This document shows, one piece after another, positions 1-5,426 of a DNA stretch of 7,948 bases. This DNA is from JAXHUH01 sp034211175 (GTDB lineage: Bacteria > Actinomycetota > Acidimicrobiia > Acidimicrobiales > CAIXPF01). A program made the translations under genes and the position numbers. The stretch is from assembly GCA_034211175.1 (NCBI GenBank), contig JAXHUH010000345.1, forward strand, positions 1 to 7,948. The letters run 5' to 3'. How positions within the stretch are numbered: the first letter of the stretch is position 1; each line of letters opens with the position of its first letter. The notes beneath the pieces are model-generated. The model was not told the DNA's origin, did no database searches, and saw only the letters and a program-made list of their open reading frames with translations.

Positions 1-30
1 GCGCAGGATGCCACCGGTGGCATCCTGCGC
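1..30. repeat. Perfect 30-bp palindrome at the window edge
   Basis: Positions 1-15 (GCGCAGGATGCCACC) are followed directly by their exact reverse complement at 16-30, with no spacer and ACCGGT at the centre. A 15-bp arm with no mismatch is far beyond chance. It lies inside the putative partial gene on the minus strand. Because the palindrome begins at base 1, its real extent to the left is unknown. Confidence 0.9.
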
Positions 31-144
31 GGTCCAGAACGAGTTCTGCGGGTGCGGCCGGGACGAGGTGGCGGTCGGCGCCGCCTGGACGTGGACCGGC
101 GGCTGGAGGGGCGCGGCCGGCGCAGCGTCCGGCCGGGGAGACAC
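1..144 (-). CDS. Unrecognised protein, N-terminal fragment running off the left edge
   Basis: The minus-strand frame that starts at GTG 144-142 stays open to the window edge, giving 48 residues. Nearly all of its third codon positions are G or C, which is typical coding behaviour here. The first 33 or so residues are rich in Pro, Ala and Ser (MSPRPDAAPAAPLQPP at the start) and look like a flexible tail. The visible end reads QNSFWTAQDATGGILR, which looks like the beginning of a folded domain. The GTG lies 10 nt after the TGA of the upstream VOC gene (155-157), so the gene would be the next member of the ligase-VOC operon. There is no obvious Shine-Dalgarno sequence before the GTG, so the true start may differ. 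I do not recognise the family. The last ten visible codons are also the 30-bp palindrome at positions 1-30, which is odd for ordinary coding DNA. Confidence 0.5.
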   Translation of the reverse strand, partial: MSPRPDAAPAAPLQPPVHVQAAPTATSSRPHPQNSFWTAQDATGGILR

Positions 145-154
145 CCGGGCGGGA

Positions 155-952
155 TCAGACGAGGTCGAAGCGGACGCCGCAGATGCGGATGGCGCCGGTG
201 TCGTCGATCAGTCCGCGGGCCTCGGCGGCCGCTCGGGCGGCGGGAGCGTCGGACGCCACCAGCTCCATCGCCGAGAGGCCGTCGGGTAGGCCGGTCGACG
301 GGACGAACCGGACCTCGCTGCCGTCGAGCGACAGGACCGGCAGCCCGTTCGGGCCGTCGTGGGGCTCGCGCTCGATGATCTCGCCCCAGCGGGCCGCGAC
401 CTTCGCCGGGTCCGACGCCTCGACCTCGACCGCGGTGATCGCGGAGACGACATCGGTGCGCACCGCCGGACGCCAGTCCTTCCCGGCGGGCCACCACTCG
501 CCGTCGTGGCGCTCGCCGCCCTCGTTCCAGTCGATCTCCAGGAACGAGCCGCCCGTGTCCGACGGGTGGAGCTGCATGCACCGGTAGTCGCCTTCGTCGA
601 GCTCCATCACCGTGCGGATCCCCAGGTCGGCGACCCGGTCCCGGCGGCGGGCGTGGTCGTCGGTCTGGGTGATCACCATGTAGCCGCCGTCGCCGCCCCG
701 CCGGTCGAGTTGGCGGCCGGCGGCGGTGCCCTCACGGGTCGGGGCGACGATCTCGATGAACTCGACCCCGACGGGAAGGATGGCGTTGACCAGCCCGAAC
801 GTGGCCACACCGGGGTCGCGGTGGCCCACCTCCAGGCCGAAGACGGCCCGCAGGTCCTCGACGATCGGGTCGAGCTCGTGCGCGACCAGCGCCACCTGGC
901 GCAGCCGCAGCATCGGTGTGGTGGTCAGGGGTGTGTCGGCGTCGGCGGTCAT
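155..952 (-). CDS. Glyoxalase-like VOC-superfamily protein (265 aa)
   Basis: This is a vicinal oxygen chelate (VOC) fold protein. The family includes glyoxalases, methylmalonyl-CoA epimerases and extradiol dioxygenases. Residues 18-70 and 90-145 look like two paired beta-alpha-beta-beta-beta modules. Candidate metal ligands sit where the superfamily usually has them: H25 in VALVAHELD, E67 in EFIEIV, H129 in MQLHPSDTGG and E139 in SFLEID. Residues about 168-265 look like further, degenerate modules (SAITAVEVEASDPAKVA, then SEVRFVP). The ATG at 952-950 overlaps the TGA of the acyl-CoA synthetase gene in an ATGA junction, which fixes the start and implies translational coupling. An in-frame upstream extension would only read through the end of the ligase gene. 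Coupling to a CoA ligase suggests action on a CoA thioester or a product of that pathway, perhaps as an epimerase or isomerase. The reaction cannot be named from the sequence. Confidence 0.85.
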   Translation of the reverse strand: MTADADTPLTTTPMLRLRQVALVAHELDPIVEDLRAVFGLEVGHRDPGVATFGLVNAILPVGVEFIEIVAPTREGTAAGRQLDRRGGDGGYMVITQTDDHARRRDRVADLGIRTVMELDEGDYRCMQLHPSDTGGSFLEIDWNEGGERHDGEWWPAGKDWRPAVRTDVVSAITAVEVEASDPAKVAARWGEIIEREPHDGPNGLPVLSLDGSEVRFVPSTGLPDGLSAMELVASDAPAARAAAEARGLIDDTGAIRICGVRFDLV

Positions 953-2556
953 CGGTCGTCCCCCTCGGCGAGCTCGCCCTTCTCGAACTGCTCGCGCAGC
1001 ACGAACTTCTGGATCTTCCCCGACGGTGTCAGCGGGAACTCGTCGACGAACGCCCACTGGCGCGGCGCCTTCTGCGGGGCCAGCCGCTCGCGGACGAACG
1101 CCCGCAGCTCGTTCTCGTCGACCTCCGAGCCGGCCTCGCGGCGCACGACGGCGGCGACCTCCTCACCCCAGCGGTCGTCGGGGATGCCGACGATGGCGAC
1201 GTCGGCCACCGCCGGGTGCGTGAACAGCAGCTCCTCGATCTCGCGGGGATAGATGTTCTCGCCGCCGCGGATGATCATGTCCTTGAGCCGGCCCTCGACC
1301 CGCAGGTAGCCGCGGTCGTCCATCGTGCCCAGGTCGCCGGTGTGCAACCAGCCGTCGGCGTCGATCGTCTCGGCGGTGCGCTCGGGCATCTCGAAGTACT
1401 CGAGCATCACGTTGTAGCCCCGCCCGCAGATCTCGCCCAGCGCGCCCCTCGGCACCTGCTCGCCGGTCTCGGGATCGAGGACCGCGACCTCCTGGCACGG
1501 GTGAGCCTGGCCGATCGTCTCCGCCTTGTCCTCGGGGGTGTCGTCGAGGCGGGTCTGGGTCATGACCGGCGACGCCTCGGTCTGGCCGAACACGATCGAG
1601 AACCGCACGCCGAGCGTCGACTCGATGCGTCGCACCAGGTGGGCCGGCACCGTCGAGCCGCCCGAGATCACCGCCCGCAGCGTCGAGAGGTCACGGGAGG
1701 AGAAGTCGGGGTGCTCCATCAGCGCGATCAGCATCGTCGGCACACCACCGAGGACGTTGGCCCCCTCGGTCTCGACCAGCTCCAGCACGAGCTGGGGATC
1801 GAAGCCGACGACGAGCACGTGGGCCGCCCGCTTGGAGATGGCGCCGAGGACGCCGAGCACGCAGCCGCCGGTGTGGAACAGCGGCATCGGGTTGGCCCAC
1901 ACGTCACCGGGCGACACCTGGAGGTAGGTCGCGGTGTACCGGGCGTTGTTGCAGATGCCCCGGTGGTGGAGGTAGGCACCCTTGGGGAAGCCGGTGGTGC
2001 CCGACGTGTACTGGATCTGGACCGGGTCGCCGGGGGCGACCTCGGGCAGGGTGGTGTCGGGTGAGCCGCTGGCCAGGAAGTCGTCCCACTCGTCGAAGCG
2101 GATGACGTCGCGCAGCTCGGGCAGGTCCGGGCGGACGTCCTCGACGTGACGCAGCAGCGGGTTGCCCCGCACCTCGGGCACGAGGAACAGCCCGGCGGAG
2201 CGGGACTGGCGCAGCACGTAGGCCAGCTCGGAGGCCCGGTAGGCCGGGTTGACCGTGACCATCACGATGCCGGCGAGCCCGGCGCCGAGCTCGAGCAGCT
2301 CCCACTCGGGGATGTTGTGGGCCCACACCGCGATGCGCTCGCCCGGCCGGAACCGGGCCAGCAGCGCCCGGGCCACCTGCTCGGCGTCGGCGAGCAACTC
2401 GGCGTAGGTCCACCGCCGTCGGGCCCCGCCGTCGGGGATGCCCTCGACCAGGGCCAACTGGTCGGGCGCCTGCGCGGCGGCGTCGCGCAACATCCCGCCC
2501 ACGGTCAGATCGAGCACCGGATCGCTCATGTCCGCCGGCCAGTACGACGCGGTCAT
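949..2556 (-). CDS. AMP-dependent acyl-CoA synthetase/ligase (FadD-like, 535 aa)
   Basis: This is an adenylate-forming (ANL superfamily) enzyme that activates a carboxylic acid with ATP and joins it to CoA. All core motifs are present: the phosphate-binding loop YTSGTTGFPKG (residues 183-193), FGQTE (323-327), HTGDLG (405-410), the hinge region GRLKDMIIRGGENIYP (422-437), and the C-terminal SGKIQK (512-517), where K514 is the expected adenylation lysine. At 535 aa it has normal length. The N-terminus MTASYWPADMSDPVLD is characteristic of actinobacterial medium- or long-chain acyl-CoA ligases. I chose ATG 2556 over the upstream ATG pair at 2598/2595 because AGGGGG lies 6 nt before it and the conserved N-terminus begins right after it. 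The TGA overlaps the ATG of the downstream VOC gene. The acyl substrate (fatty, branched or aromatic) is not determinable. No frameshift or missing motif was seen. Confidence 0.96.
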   Translation of the reverse strand: MTASYWPADMSDPVLDLTVGGMLRDAAAQAPDQLALVEGIPDGGARRRWTYAELLADAEQVARALLARFRPGERIAVWAHNIPEWELLELGAGLAGIVMVTVNPAYRASELAYVLRQSRSAGLFLVPEVRGNPLLRHVEDVRPDLPELRDVIRFDEWDDFLASGSPDTTLPEVAPGDPVQIQYTSGTTGFPKGAYLHHRGICNNARYTATYLQVSPGDVWANPMPLFHTGGCVLGVLGAISKRAAHVLVVGFDPQLVLELVETEGANVLGGVPTMLIALMEHPDFSSRDLSTLRAVISGGSTVPAHLVRRIESTLGVRFSIVFGQTEASPVMTQTRLDDTPEDKAETIGQAHPCQEVAVLDPETGEQVPRGALGEICGRGYNVMLEYFEMPERTAETIDADGWLHTGDLGTMDDRGYLRVEGRLKDMIIRGGENIYPREIEELLFTHPAVADVAIVGIPDDRWGEEVAAVVRREAGSEVDENELRAFVRERLAPQKAPRQWAFVDEFPLTPSGKIQKFVLREQFEKGELAEGDDR

Positions 2557-2562
2557 CCCTGT

Positions 2563-2568
2563 CCCCCT
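2563..2568 (-). promoter_or_regulatory. Ribosome binding site of the acyl-CoA synthetase
   Basis: AGGGGG on the minus strand lies 6 nt before ATG 2556-2554. It decides the start in favour of this codon over the ATG pair 39-42 nt upstream. Confidence 0.75.
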
Positions 2569-2626
2569 GATCGAGTCCCCGAACGTCCGCCCCATCATCG
2601 ACCTCGGAGCCGCGTGGCTGCGAACC

Positions 2627-2643
2627 CGCCCGCCGGGCGGGCG
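2627..2643 (-). terminator. G+C-rich hairpin between VOC gene and ligase gene (weak terminator candidate)
   Basis: Plus-strand CGCCCGC and GCGGGCG form a perfect 7-bp stem around a 3-nt loop. The hairpin begins one base after the TGA of the VOC gene (2645-2647) in the minus-strand direction. No T-run follows, so it is not a classical intrinsic terminator. It could cause partial termination or protect the mRNA 3' end. The rest of the 88-bp gap (2557-2644) contains no TA dinucleotide, so no TANNNT-type -10 box is available for the ligase gene there. Confidence 0.4.
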
Positions 2644-2644
2644 A

Positions 2645-3256
2645 TCAGACGCCGGGCTCGTCGTGGTCGGGGTCGTCGGCGGTGACGGGGTGGCCGGTGC
2701 GGGCCTCGATGTCGGCGAAACGCTCGGCGAAGTGCCAGCGGTGGCCCTCGGGGTCGGTCGCCTCGTAGCGGCGCTCGCCGTAGAACGCGTCGGCCAGGTC
2801 CATGGTGACGTCGGCGCCCCGGGCGCGGGCCCGGGCGTGGTGGGCGTCGACGTCGTGGACGTAGACCATCATCATCGCCGAGGCGCCGCCGGTGTCGAGC
2901 GGGCTCTCGATGCGGTGGACGTCCGAGGGCGGCCCGATCATCACGATGCCGTTGCCGATGCGGACCCAGCACAGGTGGTGGTCGCCGTGGTCCCGCCGGG
3001 CCTCGCGCAGCTCGGTGAAGCCGAACACGTCGGTCATGTACGTCACGGCGGCGAGCTGGTCCCGGTAGGCGAGCCGCGGATACACGTCGGGCGTGCGCAG
3101 GGCCGGCCCGTCGTCGGCCTGGCCGATGCCGGCGAGGAACGCCCCCTTCACCCCGGCCAAACGAGCCGGGTCGACCGAGTCGTCGGGTTGGACGCGATCG
3201 GGCCGCAGGTTCGCGACCGCGTCGGGACCGTCGTCGGGCCGCTCGTCGTCAGCCAT
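2645..3256 (-). CDS. VOC-family protein (PhnB/glyoxalase-like), 203 aa, downstream of the ECF sigma gene
   Basis: Residues about 57-180 form one VOC domain: YRDQLAAVTYMTDVFGF at the start of the fold, GNGIVMIGPP, MMVYVHDVDAHHARARARGA, and the family signature ERRYEATDPEGHRWHFAERF. The N-terminal 56 residues and the C-terminal 20 are Asp- and Pro-rich and probably disordered. ATG 3256-3254 has GGGAGG 8 nt upstream. The start overlaps the end of the sigma gene by 8 bp (ATGGCTGA on the minus strand), which indicates translational coupling. The domain is clearly paralogous to the VOC gene at 3883-4344: both contain DVDAH, the RRY-x-A-(T/S)-DPEGH block and a 17-bp identical DNA stretch (2740-2756 and 3942-3958). 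The activity is unknown. Proteins of this kind include resistance and detoxification proteins that bind small molecules. A role as sensor or partner of the sigma factor is inference only. Confidence 0.9.
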   Translation of the reverse strand: MADDERPDDGPDAVANLRPDRVQPDDSVDPARLAGVKGAFLAGIGQADDGPALRTPDVYPRLAYRDQLAAVTYMTDVFGFTELREARRDHGDHHLCWVRIGNGIVMIGPPSDVHRIESPLDTGGASAMMMVYVHDVDAHHARARARGADVTMDLADAFYGERRYEATDPEGHRWHFAERFADIEARTGHPVTADDPDHDEPGV

Positions 3257-3833
3257 CGGTGGTGCCTCCCGGCCGATGTCCCGCGTCGTCGGCCTCGTCG
3301 GGGTCGGGGTCGGGTGAGGGACGGTCGGCGGCGACGCGGCGGCGGGCCCGGTGGAGCCTCGAGCGCACGGTGCCGACGGGGATGGCGAGTGCCTCGGCGG
3401 CCTGCTCGTAGGTGAACGACTCCCACACCACGAGGAGGAGGACGTCCCGCTCGGTGTCGGGGAGGGCGGCGACCGCCTCGGCGACCCGGATCGCCTCGAC
3501 GCCGGCGTCGAGCGCGTCACCGACCGCGTCCGACGGGTCGACCGTTGCCGGCCGGCGGGCCGCGAGCCGGGCGACCGCCCGGAGGCGGCGTGCCTCGCGC
3601 CGACGACGTCGGGCGAGCAGGTTGGTCGCGATGCCGTACAGCCACGGCGCAGCCGACGCCCTGGTGGGGTCGTAGGTCGCCCGCCGTTCGAACGCGATGC
3701 GGAACGCCTCGGCGCACAGCTCATCGGCGTCGTCCGGCCCGATCCGCCGGAGGAGGTAGCGGTGGATGGCCGCGGCGTGGCGATCGAAGATCTCGCCGAA
3801 GCGGGCCGGCTCGTCGAGTGAGGCGGCGATCAA
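3249..3833 (-). CDS. ECF-type RNA polymerase sigma factor (about 194 aa; start uncertain)
   Basis: This is a sigma-70-family transcription initiation factor of the extracytoplasmic function type. Numbering from TTG 3833, region 2 spans about residues 12-80 (FGEIFDRHAAAIHRYLLRR, ELCAEAFRIAFERR, and APWLYGIATNLLARRRRREA). Region 4 spans about 117-167 (AVAALPDTERDVLLLVVWES, SFTYEQAAEALAIPVGTVRS, then RLHRARRRV), which includes the helix-turn-helix. There is no extra C-terminal domain, only a short Pro/Asp-rich tail. The start is unclear. No ATG or GTG lies in frame between the end of the preceding gene and region 2. The options are TTG 3833-3831, a CTG at 3899-3897, or the ATG at 4064, whose 5' part would only be a shadow of the VOC gene. 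I used TTG, although homologues normally have a few more residues before this point. No anti-sigma gene is adjacent; VOC genes flank it on both sides. Confidence 0.88.
   Translation of the reverse strand: MIAASLDEPARFGEIFDRHAAAIHRYLLRRIGPDDADELCAEAFRIAFERRATYDPTRASAAPWLYGIATNLLARRRRREARRLRAVARLAARRPATVDPSDAVGDALDAGVEAIRVAEAVAALPDTERDVLLLVVWESFTYEQAAEALAIPVGTVRSRLHRARRRVAADRPSPDPDPDEADDAGHRPGGTTDG
3265..3270 (-). promoter_or_regulatory. Ribosome binding site of the downstream VOC gene, inside the sigma coding end
   Basis: GGGAGG on the minus strand lies 8 nt before ATG 3256-3254, within the last codons of the sigma gene. It supports the short 203-aa start over upstream in-frame starts that would overlap the sigma gene more deeply. 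Confidence 0.7.
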
Positions 3834-3882
3834 CGTCGCGTCGGTCGCCTCCGGCGCGACACGGGCGCGCGGTCTCGCCCGC

Positions 3883-4344
3883 TCACTCGTGGCAGGCAGC
3901 GGGTCGGGCCCCTGCGGCGAGGGGCTGGGCGAACGTCCACGGGTGGCCCTCGGGGTCGCTCGCCTGGTACCGCCGGTCGCCCCAGGGCGCGTCGTCGAGC
4001 GGGATGTCGATCCGCGCGCCGCGGCCGCAGGCGTGTGCGTAGTGGGCGTCGACGTCGCCGACATGGACGTAGAGCATCGCGCTCACGCCCTGCGCCGGGC
4101 TCGTCCCGTGGATCGACGGGCGGCCGAGGGTGATCCGGCTGTCGAGCACCTCGAGCTGCGTGCGCTGGATGCGGCCGTCGTCGTCGAGGTGGCGGGTGGC
4201 GACGTCCTCGCGGAACCCGAACGCGCTGCACAGCCATGCGACAGCGCCGTCGACGTCGTCGTAGATGAGGTGGGGCAGGATCCGGGGCCGGTTCGTCGCT
4301 GTGGTCGGGCAGTTGTCGGCGGTCGGGTCGGTGCTCGTCGTCAT
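3883..4344 (-). CDS. VOC-family protein (PhnB/glyoxalase-like), 153 aa, upstream of the ECF sigma gene
   Basis: This is a single-domain VOC protein of the usual length for PhnB-like glyoxalase/bleomycin-resistance-type proteins. It shows LPHLIYDDVDGAVAWLCSAF at the fold start (residues 23-42), RTQLEVLDSRITLGRP, MLYVHVGDVDAHYAHACGRG (90-109) and the signature DRRYQASDPEGHPWTFAQ (123-140). H25 is the candidate first metal ligand; the DPEGH block marks the last strands. ATG 4344-4342 has AGGAG 7 nt upstream, the strongest ribosome binding site in this block. The TGA (3885-3883) is followed 49 nt later by the TTG candidate start of the ECF sigma gene, and the sigma coding frame may begin even closer. 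It is paralogous to the VOC gene on the other side of the sigma factor. Substrate and reaction cannot be assigned. Co-expression with the sigma factor is likely from the spacing. Confidence 0.9.
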   Translation of the reverse strand: MTTSTDPTADNCPTTATNRPRILPHLIYDDVDGAVAWLCSAFGFREDVATRHLDDDGRIQRTQLEVLDSRITLGRPSIHGTSPAQGVSAMLYVHVGDVDAHYAHACGRGARIDIPLDDAPWGDRRYQASDPEGHPWTFAQPLAAGARPAACHE

Positions 4345-4351
4345 GTTCGTG

Positions 4352-4356
4352 CTCCT
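4352..4356 (-). promoter_or_regulatory. Ribosome binding site of the first VOC gene
   Basis: AGGAG on the minus strand, 7 nt before ATG 4344-4342. The 79-bp gap 4345-4423 has no TA dinucleotide, so a TANNNT -10 box cannot lie there. Transcription must come from the transporter promoter, from inside the transporter gene, or from a promoter of another type, for example one read by the ECF sigma itself. Confidence 0.6.
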
Positions 4357-4423
4357 GACGGTCGCTCACCCCGTTCTTCGCCGCTGCGGCACGCGGGTTC
4401 CCGGCGCCGCTGTCCACCCGACG

Positions 4424-5203
4424 TCAGACCGAGACGCCGACCAGGGTGCCGATGCCGTAGGTGACTGATGCGGAGACCGCGGTGATCAGGGCCTGGCGGG
4501 CGGCGCTGGCGACGCGGGAGCGGCCGGTGAACACGGCGAGGGTCGCGCCGACGGTGGAGGCGGCGATCAGACCGAGCACGATCGTGGCGATGGTCGCCGC
4601 GGCGCCCTCGGTGAGGAACCACGGGACGAGGGGGACGATGGCGCCGACCGCGAACGCCCCGAACGACGAGATCGCGGCGCCGATCGGGCTGCCGAGCTCG
4701 TTGGGGTCGACGCCCAGCTCCTCGCGGGCGTGGACCTCGAGCGCCACCTCGGGATCGGACATGACCTGCTCGGCCGCGGTGCGGGCCGCCCCGGCCTCGA
4801 TGCCCCGGGACTCGTAGGTCTCGGTCAGCTCCTGGAGCTCCTCGTCGAAGTTGTCGGCCAGCGCCCGCCGCTCGATCTCCAGCTCGCGCTCGAGCAGCTC
4901 CTTCTGGGCCTGCATCGACACCAGCTCGCCGGCGGCCATCGACACCGCACCGGCGACGAGGCCGGCGATCCCGGCGAGACGCACGATCGACGGGTCGGAC
5001 GCCCCGCCGGCCATGCCCAGTACCAGGGCCACGTTCGACACCAGCCCGTCGCTCACCCCGAAGACCGCGGCGCGTGCCGTGCCGCCCTGCACGTCACGGT
5101 GGTGCTCGGCGTGATGGTGCTCGGGGCCGTGGTGGTGCGCGCCCCGTCGGGCCGGCCGGTCGGGCGGCTCGGCGGGGGAGCGGTCGTGGCGGGCGGTGGT
5201 CAC
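4424..5203 (-). CDS. VIT/CCC1-family iron or manganese transporter (259 aa)
   Basis: This is an integral membrane protein of the VIT1/CCC1 family, which moves Fe2+ or Mn2+ out of the cytoplasm. Five hydrophobic segments can be seen at about residues 45-65 (contains FGVSDGLVSNVALVLGMAGG), 75-93, 173-196, 199-222 and 235-257. Between the second and third lies the family's cytosolic, Glu-rich helical domain (96-165), containing MQAQKELLERELEIERRALA and EQVMSDPEVALEVHAREELG. The VIT metal-site residues are well represented: M89, E93, a run of Glu at 102-111, M148 and E152. The N-terminal 40 residues are hydrophilic and carry a His cluster (HHHGPEHHHAEHH, 23-35), a probable extra metal-binding tail. 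The start is GTG 5203-5201 with no Shine-Dalgarno sequence. A TACGGT box 7 nt upstream suggests a leaderless mRNA. It heads the minus-strand gene series. Fe versus Mn specificity cannot be decided. Confidence 0.93.
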   Translation of the reverse strand: MTTARHDRSPAEPPDRPARRGAHHHGPEHHHAEHHRDVQGGTARAAVFGVSDGLVSNVALVLGMAGGASDPSIVRLAGIAGLVAGAVSMAAGELVSMQAQKELLERELEIERRALADNFDEELQELTETYESRGIEAGAARTAAEQVMSDPEVALEVHAREELGVDPNELGSPIGAAISSFGAFAVGAIVPLVPWFLTEGAAATIATIVLGLIAASTVGATLAVFTGRSRVASAARQALITAVSASVTYGIGTLVGVSV

Positions 5204-5209
5204 GAACCG

Positions 5210-5221
5210 GACCGTACGGTC
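5210..5221. promoter_or_regulatory. 12-bp perfect palindrome GACCGTACGGTC overlapping the transporter -10 box
   Basis: GACCGTACGGTC is a perfect palindrome starting 7 bp upstream of the transporter GTG. On the minus strand it contains TACGGT (5216-5211), a TANNNT-type -10 box placed so that transcription would begin at or next to the GTG. No good -35 lies at 16-18 bp; the nearest candidate, CTGACA (5236-5231), leaves only 14 bp. The palindrome could be an operator for a dimeric repressor, for example a metal-responsive one. That role is inference. Confidence 0.45.
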
Positions 5222-5227
5222 GCCCGG

Positions 5228-5319
5228 GTGTGTCAGTCCGCGCGCGGTCGCGCTGTCAGTTCCGGCGTGGACACGCTGTCAGCCCGGGGGTGGACATGGT
5301 GTCGGACCGCGTGCGCGCG
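5228..5319. repeat. Array of 23-bp-period repeats (TGTCAG motif, four copies)
   Basis: TGTCAG occurs at 5231, 5254 and 5277, and TGTCGG at 5300, each exactly 23 bp apart. The two middle units (5251-5273 and 5274-5296) match at 19 of 23 positions and share CGCTGTCAG and GTGGACA. The outer units are weaker. The junctions form dyads GACA-N3-TGTC at 5270-5280 and 5293-5303. The array fills the middle of the divergent intergenic region. It could be a cluster of regulator sites, or the multi-repeat end of a lost IS21-type element. No transposase gene is nearby. Confidence 0.6.
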
Positions 5320-5369
5320 AGGTGTGTAGGGATGCGAACCGTCACGGCGCGGGACGTCGAAGGGCGAAG

Positions 5370-5399
5370 GTGAACTCGCCGGGTGCCCGTGAGTAGGGT
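5370..5399 (+). promoter_or_regulatory. Candidate promoter of the crotonase-FAH operon
   Basis: TAGGGT (5394-5399) fits an actinobacterial -10 box. GTGAAC (5370-5375) lies 18 bp upstream and matches the TTGACA -35 consensus weakly, at three of six positions. A start near 5405 would give a leader of about 30 nt before GTG 5435. Confidence 0.4.
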
Positions 5400-5426
5400 C
5401 GGCCCATTCCGCAGCCAAGAGACGGG

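Noticed and set aside
359..1252. Plus-strand reading frame of 297 codons
   Set aside because: It is opposite the VOC gene and the end of the ligase gene and crosses their junction. No conserved features were seen.
916..2064. Long plus-strand reading frame of 382 codons
   Set aside because: It lies opposite the acyl-CoA synthetase gene, which has every family motif. Long antisense frames are common in G+C-rich coding DNA, and its product has the low-complexity His/Asp/Val/Leu look of a shadow.
2557..2598. Starting the ligase at the ATG pair 2598/2595
   Set aside because: GAGG lies near these codons, but AGGGGG is better placed for ATG 2556 and the conserved N-terminus begins there.
2438..3415. 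Plus-strand reading frame of 325 codons
   Set aside because: It runs antisense to the end of the sigma gene, the VOC gene and the ligase start. The product is Val/Gly/Asp-rich and unlike any family.
3834..4064. Extending the sigma factor to the ATG at 4064
   Set aside because: The extra 77 residues overlap the VOC gene in another frame and are a Ser/Thr/Arg/Pro-rich shadow with no homology features. The VOC gene itself is well supported.
5228..5319. CRISPR array
   Set aside because: The copies are adjacent with a 23-bp period and no unique spacers, they diverge from each other, and no cas gene is present.
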